Shown one piece after another: positions 60,124-64,000 of a stretch of DNA of 64,000 nt (positions within the stretch are counted from its first letter, which is position 1; every line of letters begins with the position of its first letter). Made by a program: the position numbers and the translations under genes. Source of the stretch: Sphaerosporella brunnea (lineage: Eukaryota > Ascomycota > Pezizomycetes > Pezizales > Pyronemataceae); NCBI GenBank assembly GCA_008704415.1, contig VXIS01000041.1:161922-225921 (forward strand). The letters are read 5' to 3'. Under the pieces are notes generated by a model that ran no database searches, was not told the origin of the DNA, and saw only the letters and a program-made list of their open reading frames with translations.

Positions 60124-63100
60124 CGCCGCTCAGTTGTAGAAAGCGCTCAGGAGGGATTCCCGAGCAAGTCGCTGTGGTTAGTTGTGTGGTGTGTCGGTAC
60201 TCTATTGATTTCGCGAAGCAGTATGAGGCAGCCAGAGTTTACTGAAGCCTCTCGATGATTTGGGGTACCAGGTATCTCCTTTCCCCGGATTTGGTGGTTT
60301 CCGGAGGGGGGTCGTTGTCGAACTAACGGAGCGGGTATGGTACAACAAATGAAGGTAACGCAATTGGAATGTAAATGTGGATTCTTGAGGAGTGAGAAGC
60401 GGTGTAACTAAGAGTTAAAAGGAGGGTCCGGGTATGGAATATTAAACGTTGTCGAGAAGGGTCTGAGAGGAATCGCGTGCTGACCGGCTTTGGGAGGGAG
60501 GAGGGAAAGGAGGAGGAGGAGAAGGAGGAGCAGGAGGAAGTTCTTTCGGAGGGGGGGAAGGAGGTTCAAGTCAGGTGGCAGCAGTTGATTAGCAGTTGAC
60601 GGTTCGTCGCGGTGGTTGCGGTGATGGGCGGTGGAGGAGCGGGCTGTGGGATGAAGCCAGCAGAAGCCAGCAGTTGGTAGCGGTAGCAGCAAAGACGAAA
60701 GGAGGCTGGAGGAGTAGCTTGGGGAGTTTTCTGGGTTAGTGCAGGGAGCGAGTTGTCAGGGACCAACTGCTCGTGGACAAGAAGTGGCGTTTCCCCGTTT
60801 CCCTCAGCGAACAGCTGCCAGGATGGGAGCGACGGGCAGGTACCGATCTTTTCCACGAGGCTCGAGCACTATTCAGCTTTCGAACAGAAACCGCATTGTC
60901 AGGCGCGGCTGAGCAGGAAAAAAAAAGGGGAGCTGTGTTCAGGGACACTGGACCCTCTCCAAATTTAAAGTTAACGTTGACGTTACATCCTTTCGCTTTG
61001 GTTCACGGTGTCGCCCACAAATTAAAAAACCTTTTTTTCGGGTTTCCTCCCGCTCGAAAAGCCCAGCCAATGCTACTCGATAACCCCAGGCCCACGCATC
61101 CAAAATACTTGCCGTCAATCCGGATCCAACGTACGTGAGTGAGTGCAAAAGACAAAGGTGCGCTCCCATGGAGTGGACAAGTTCCCCGAGGGGAGGGACA
61201 ACAACGTTGACGGCAACACGTTATGTATGCCTTCTGGGATAGATAGTACAGAAAAATGAGTTGCAAACTTAAGACCTCCGGAGGTTAATCTGTAGCTACA
61301 TGACTGCTCATTGCAAGACTTCATCAAAATGTCCTTTCATAGATGCCATCAAATTCCAGGTAGATACGGACCGCCTGTCGCCTGAGTGCCAGTACTATCA
61401 CAGGGCTTGGCATCGAGTGATGATACCTGGTGAAGTTCACGTGCTCCCGGCAATTGCAACCCCAACGCCAGGACAACTGGCTCCCACGGTAATTCATCTT
61501 CAAATTACCTAGCAGGATATTTTAAAAATAAACCGCTAATATTTTGTTGCAGTTGAGAAAAAGATGCGCGATAGCTTTGAGTTTTCTATCAATACTCAAC
61601 CGATTGACTGGGAGGAACTGCCGCTACTATCACTGCATTGCGGCCATTCAACCATACCGATTCGGACAGGTTTTAGATTTTGTTTCTTTAGGAGCTGCTG
61701 CTGCCAGTGTTAGGTAACTGCCGGAAACTAATGCATACCTCTAGGGAAAGGGAGAGCAGTACCTATCAACACGCCTATGTTTCCCGTTGGCAATACAGAA
61801 ACTATATGGAGCAACTAGCCTGCCCGCGCAGTATTGGGGAGTAATATTATGCCGCATGCGAAACACCATCGTGAAGGTGATCAAACCCATCTGGATCACG
61901 AAAAACAGCAGCCACTATCGCCAGCCACCTCGTCTGTTGACCAAAAGTGTCACCGCAGGCCTTCGTCCGTAACTCATCATCAGTGCACTGGAAGGTGGAA
62001 CCTGAAACGACGCTGAGGTCCATGTCGATGAGCTTCTGGAAGGATTAGAAGATACTCGGGTTTTATCACAAGATGGATCCAGTGCGGAACAGCTACGAAA
62101 CGCTTGCCATAATATTCAAGTATGCCGGGACACTTCTTGGACGAATAACGCTGAAATCACTCGGACGGAAAACACTTGGAAAAAAAGGGCAGTCTCTTTC
62201 TCGCCAATTAAAAATACAGTAAATAGTAGAGATCGTCAATTCGACATCCATCTTTCTCTCTTCACAATTCAAACCTTCGTTTCTTCCCATTTAATGGTTC
62301 CTCAATACAAAGAAGATGCCGGATAAACTTGCCCTTTGCAGCCCAGAATCGTGACTCGAACGAATGCATGTTGCCATGTGGAGGCTCTGCATAAGTGTGC
62401 GCAAGATGGTCAAAGCACACGATGCGATCTGCAGCTGTTAGCTGCCCCGACGACCAAAATTGTGGCTAAGTCACTGCGCCGGCTCGGAACACCTCCTTCC
62501 CTTCATTCATGACGCATCACTGCTTCCGAACTCCGGAAACACCGAGTTGAAGTTGGTGTTTCATCCACAACGACAAGTACACAAAGTATATGAACAATCT
62601 GCAAACAAAAACCTCGACGTGGTCAACTGCGGATGCAGATCTCAACCTAAGATATTCCTTCAGACTGCTTCGGACTCCGAGTACATCGAGTAAAATGTCT
62701 TACTCGCCATGCTCGCTAGTAATAATCCAGTGATCGAAAGTATAACGCAGTAGATCTCCAAAAGTCCGTAGCTGTGGGAGTCGAGTGTTTCAGCCGACCA
62801 TCAAACCAAACCGTTGCCATCCTCAAAAGATGAATGTCACACTGCAAACTTGTAGAATTCCTTATGTAGGAGGACAATCAACCAATCAGTCCTTCACGCG
62901 CACAACACGACACGTCACTATATCATAGATACCCTGGCGGGGGAGGGGGAAGGGGAGGGGAAAATGAGGAATAGCAACCTCTCGAGGAACAGAAAGGATA
63001 GATACAGATGGAAAGGATGCAAAACAGACTTGTAGAAACTGAAAGGAATGACGCATACCAGGAAAGGTGACCACCTACTCCGTCTGCACAAACGAGTGAA

Positions 63101-63362
63101 AATCAAGAACCCTTCAAGCACTAAGCAGATACTTGTAATGATGAGCTTTATACATGTCATGTCCGAGAGAATGAGAAGAAGAAAAAGGGAATTCACGATT
63201 GCGTTCATTAACAGTAGCATTGCGGGCTTTATACCTTTGTGCGTCTCCGATCAATCATCCCTAGCGTAAAAAACCCAGCCAATACCCCGAACCAGAACCA
63301 TTTTATTCAGATGCCACGAACAGGCCGGACTGACACCAGTTGAATGATCAAGAACGCCTAAT
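60124..63362. other. Spacer between myosin and NAP1 (right arm)
   Basis: Mirror of 28033-31333 with scattered differences that become frequent after about 62400. The unassigned ORF of the left arm (28715-29104) is here at about 62336-62719 on the plus strand and is interrupted. No gene supported. Confidence 0.55.
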
Positions 63363-64000
63363 TTAGCTCTGCTTGCACTCAGCAGCCTCCTGCTTGGTCG
63401 TGGCCGTCGTTCTAAGCGCGAGTCAGCTGGATACTATACCATGGCAAGGTGCATGTAAAGCACTTCCTCGTCATCGTACTCATCGTCATCCTCGTCCCGT
63501 CGTCGTCACTCAGAGCCCTCGTCTCATCCTCGTCATCCTCGAACTCGCCCTCCATATCAGCGCCATACCTCAAACGGGCGGGCACCTCGCGGTGAACCAG
63601 CGATGGCACGGGGAATGAGCTTTCCTGATGGCCTCACCGAGCTGGTAGTCGAGCTCCAGTGCGGTCCTCGATGTCCTCCTGCTCGTCGTCATCCTCAGCG
63701 AAGTCGTCGGGGGCTTGGAGGGTGCAGAAGTTGAAGAAGCTCTCGTGGGAACAGTCCGCTTGACGCCACGGTCTGCTTGGTGTCTGACTCATGGATCCAC
63801 GCATTAGCTTGGCTGCGGACAAGACACATAAATGAAATAGAAACATACTCATTGTTGCGCGGCTTCTTGCTCTCAATTCGGACAGTCATGGCCCTTGCCC
63901 TCCTTCCAGTTGCTCTTGTCACCCTCGGCGTGGTCGTAGATGAAGTCACACCATAGCCGTTAGTCTCATCCTGCGGTAGTAATACGTCTTGGTAATCTCC
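63363..64000 (-). pseudogene. NAP1: NAP1 3' half, right-arm copy, heavily disrupted and cut by window end
   Basis: Reverse complement of 27391-28032. Even the most conserved stretches are interrupted by substitutions and indels (for example around 63440-63480 and 63870-63990). The damage is much denser than anywhere else in the arms and affects intron and exon alike. A gene decaying under no selection would not leave the neighbouring arm sequence identical, so I read this as raw-read-level sequence near an assembly end. Confidence 0.88.

Larger units (their letters stand above)
45696..64000. repeat. Right arm of giant inverted repeat, truncated by window end
   Basis: Reverse complement of 27391-45686, in order VPS41, CDC34, myosin, NAP1. 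From the centre to about 59.7 kb it is clean and carries intact VPS41, CDC34 and myosin exons 3-5. From about 59.8 kb outward errors accumulate, and the last 700 bases (NAP1) differ from the left arm by dense substitutions and indels. It also has long A runs near 51570 and 53347-53374 that the left arm lacks, and it lacks the left arm's T run near 28300. Confidence 0.97.

Noticed and set aside
27391..64000. Transposon-style long inverted repeat or mitochondrial-type inverted repeat
   Set aside because: The arms hold ordinary intron-bearing nuclear genes, with no transposase, integrase or rRNA genes and no unique region between the arms beyond 9 nt.

Overview
The window is nuclear DNA of a filamentous ascomycete (Pezizomycotina-type). 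The evidence is intron-dense genes with short GT-AG introns (about 45-100 nt, CTAAC/CTGAC-like branch sites), fungal gene families (HAP5, MAK16, NAP1, class V myosin, VPS41, fungal-type AtuA/DUF1446, V-ATPase subunit f), a decayed Zn2Cys6 fragment, and gene-poor spacers with homopolymers and microsatellites. The class or genus cannot be fixed from the sequence alone. There is no CRISPR array, insertion sequence, operon or telomere repeat.

Positions 1-26,500 are single-copy. In order: LSG1 (-, cut by the left edge), LTV1 (+), FCF2 (-), HAP5/NF-YC (+), an F-box-like protein with an XPA-like zinc site (-), a V-ATPase subunit f-like gene (+), a 620-residue AtuA/DUF1446 protein (-), a coiled-coil protein of unknown function (+), a small secreted CAP/SCP protein (-), MAK16 (+), LSC1 (-, eight exons, one of only 10 nt), and a 3.2 kb gene-poor stretch with a decayed zinc-cluster fragment. 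LSG1, LTV1, FCF2 and MAK16 all act in ribosome assembly.

From at least 27,391 to the right edge the window is one giant inverted repeat. The left arm (at least 27,391-45,686) carries NAP1, the class V myosin, CDC34 and VPS41. It is repeated in reverse complement at 45,696-64,000 around a 9-nt spacer (45,687-45,695). The arms are identical over the long central stretch that holds myosin exons 3-5. The differences elsewhere are nearly all single-base indels and homopolymer length changes. Near the centre the left copies of CDC34 and VPS41 are broken and the right copies intact. Far from the centre the right copies of MYO2 exons 1-2 and NAP1 are broken and the left copies intact, with noise rising towards position 64,000. 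There is no C-to-T (RIP-like) pattern. I read this as most likely a fold-back long-read or assembly artefact; a genuine, very recent palindromic duplication is the alternative.

So each of the four genes in the arms has at least one intact copy here: NAP1 and MYO2 on the left, CDC34 and VPS41 on the right. I did not find a convincing new biological system. The palindrome, two smaller fold-back elements upstream of the coiled-coil gene, the LSC1 microexon and the decayed zinc-cluster locus are the observations most worth checking.
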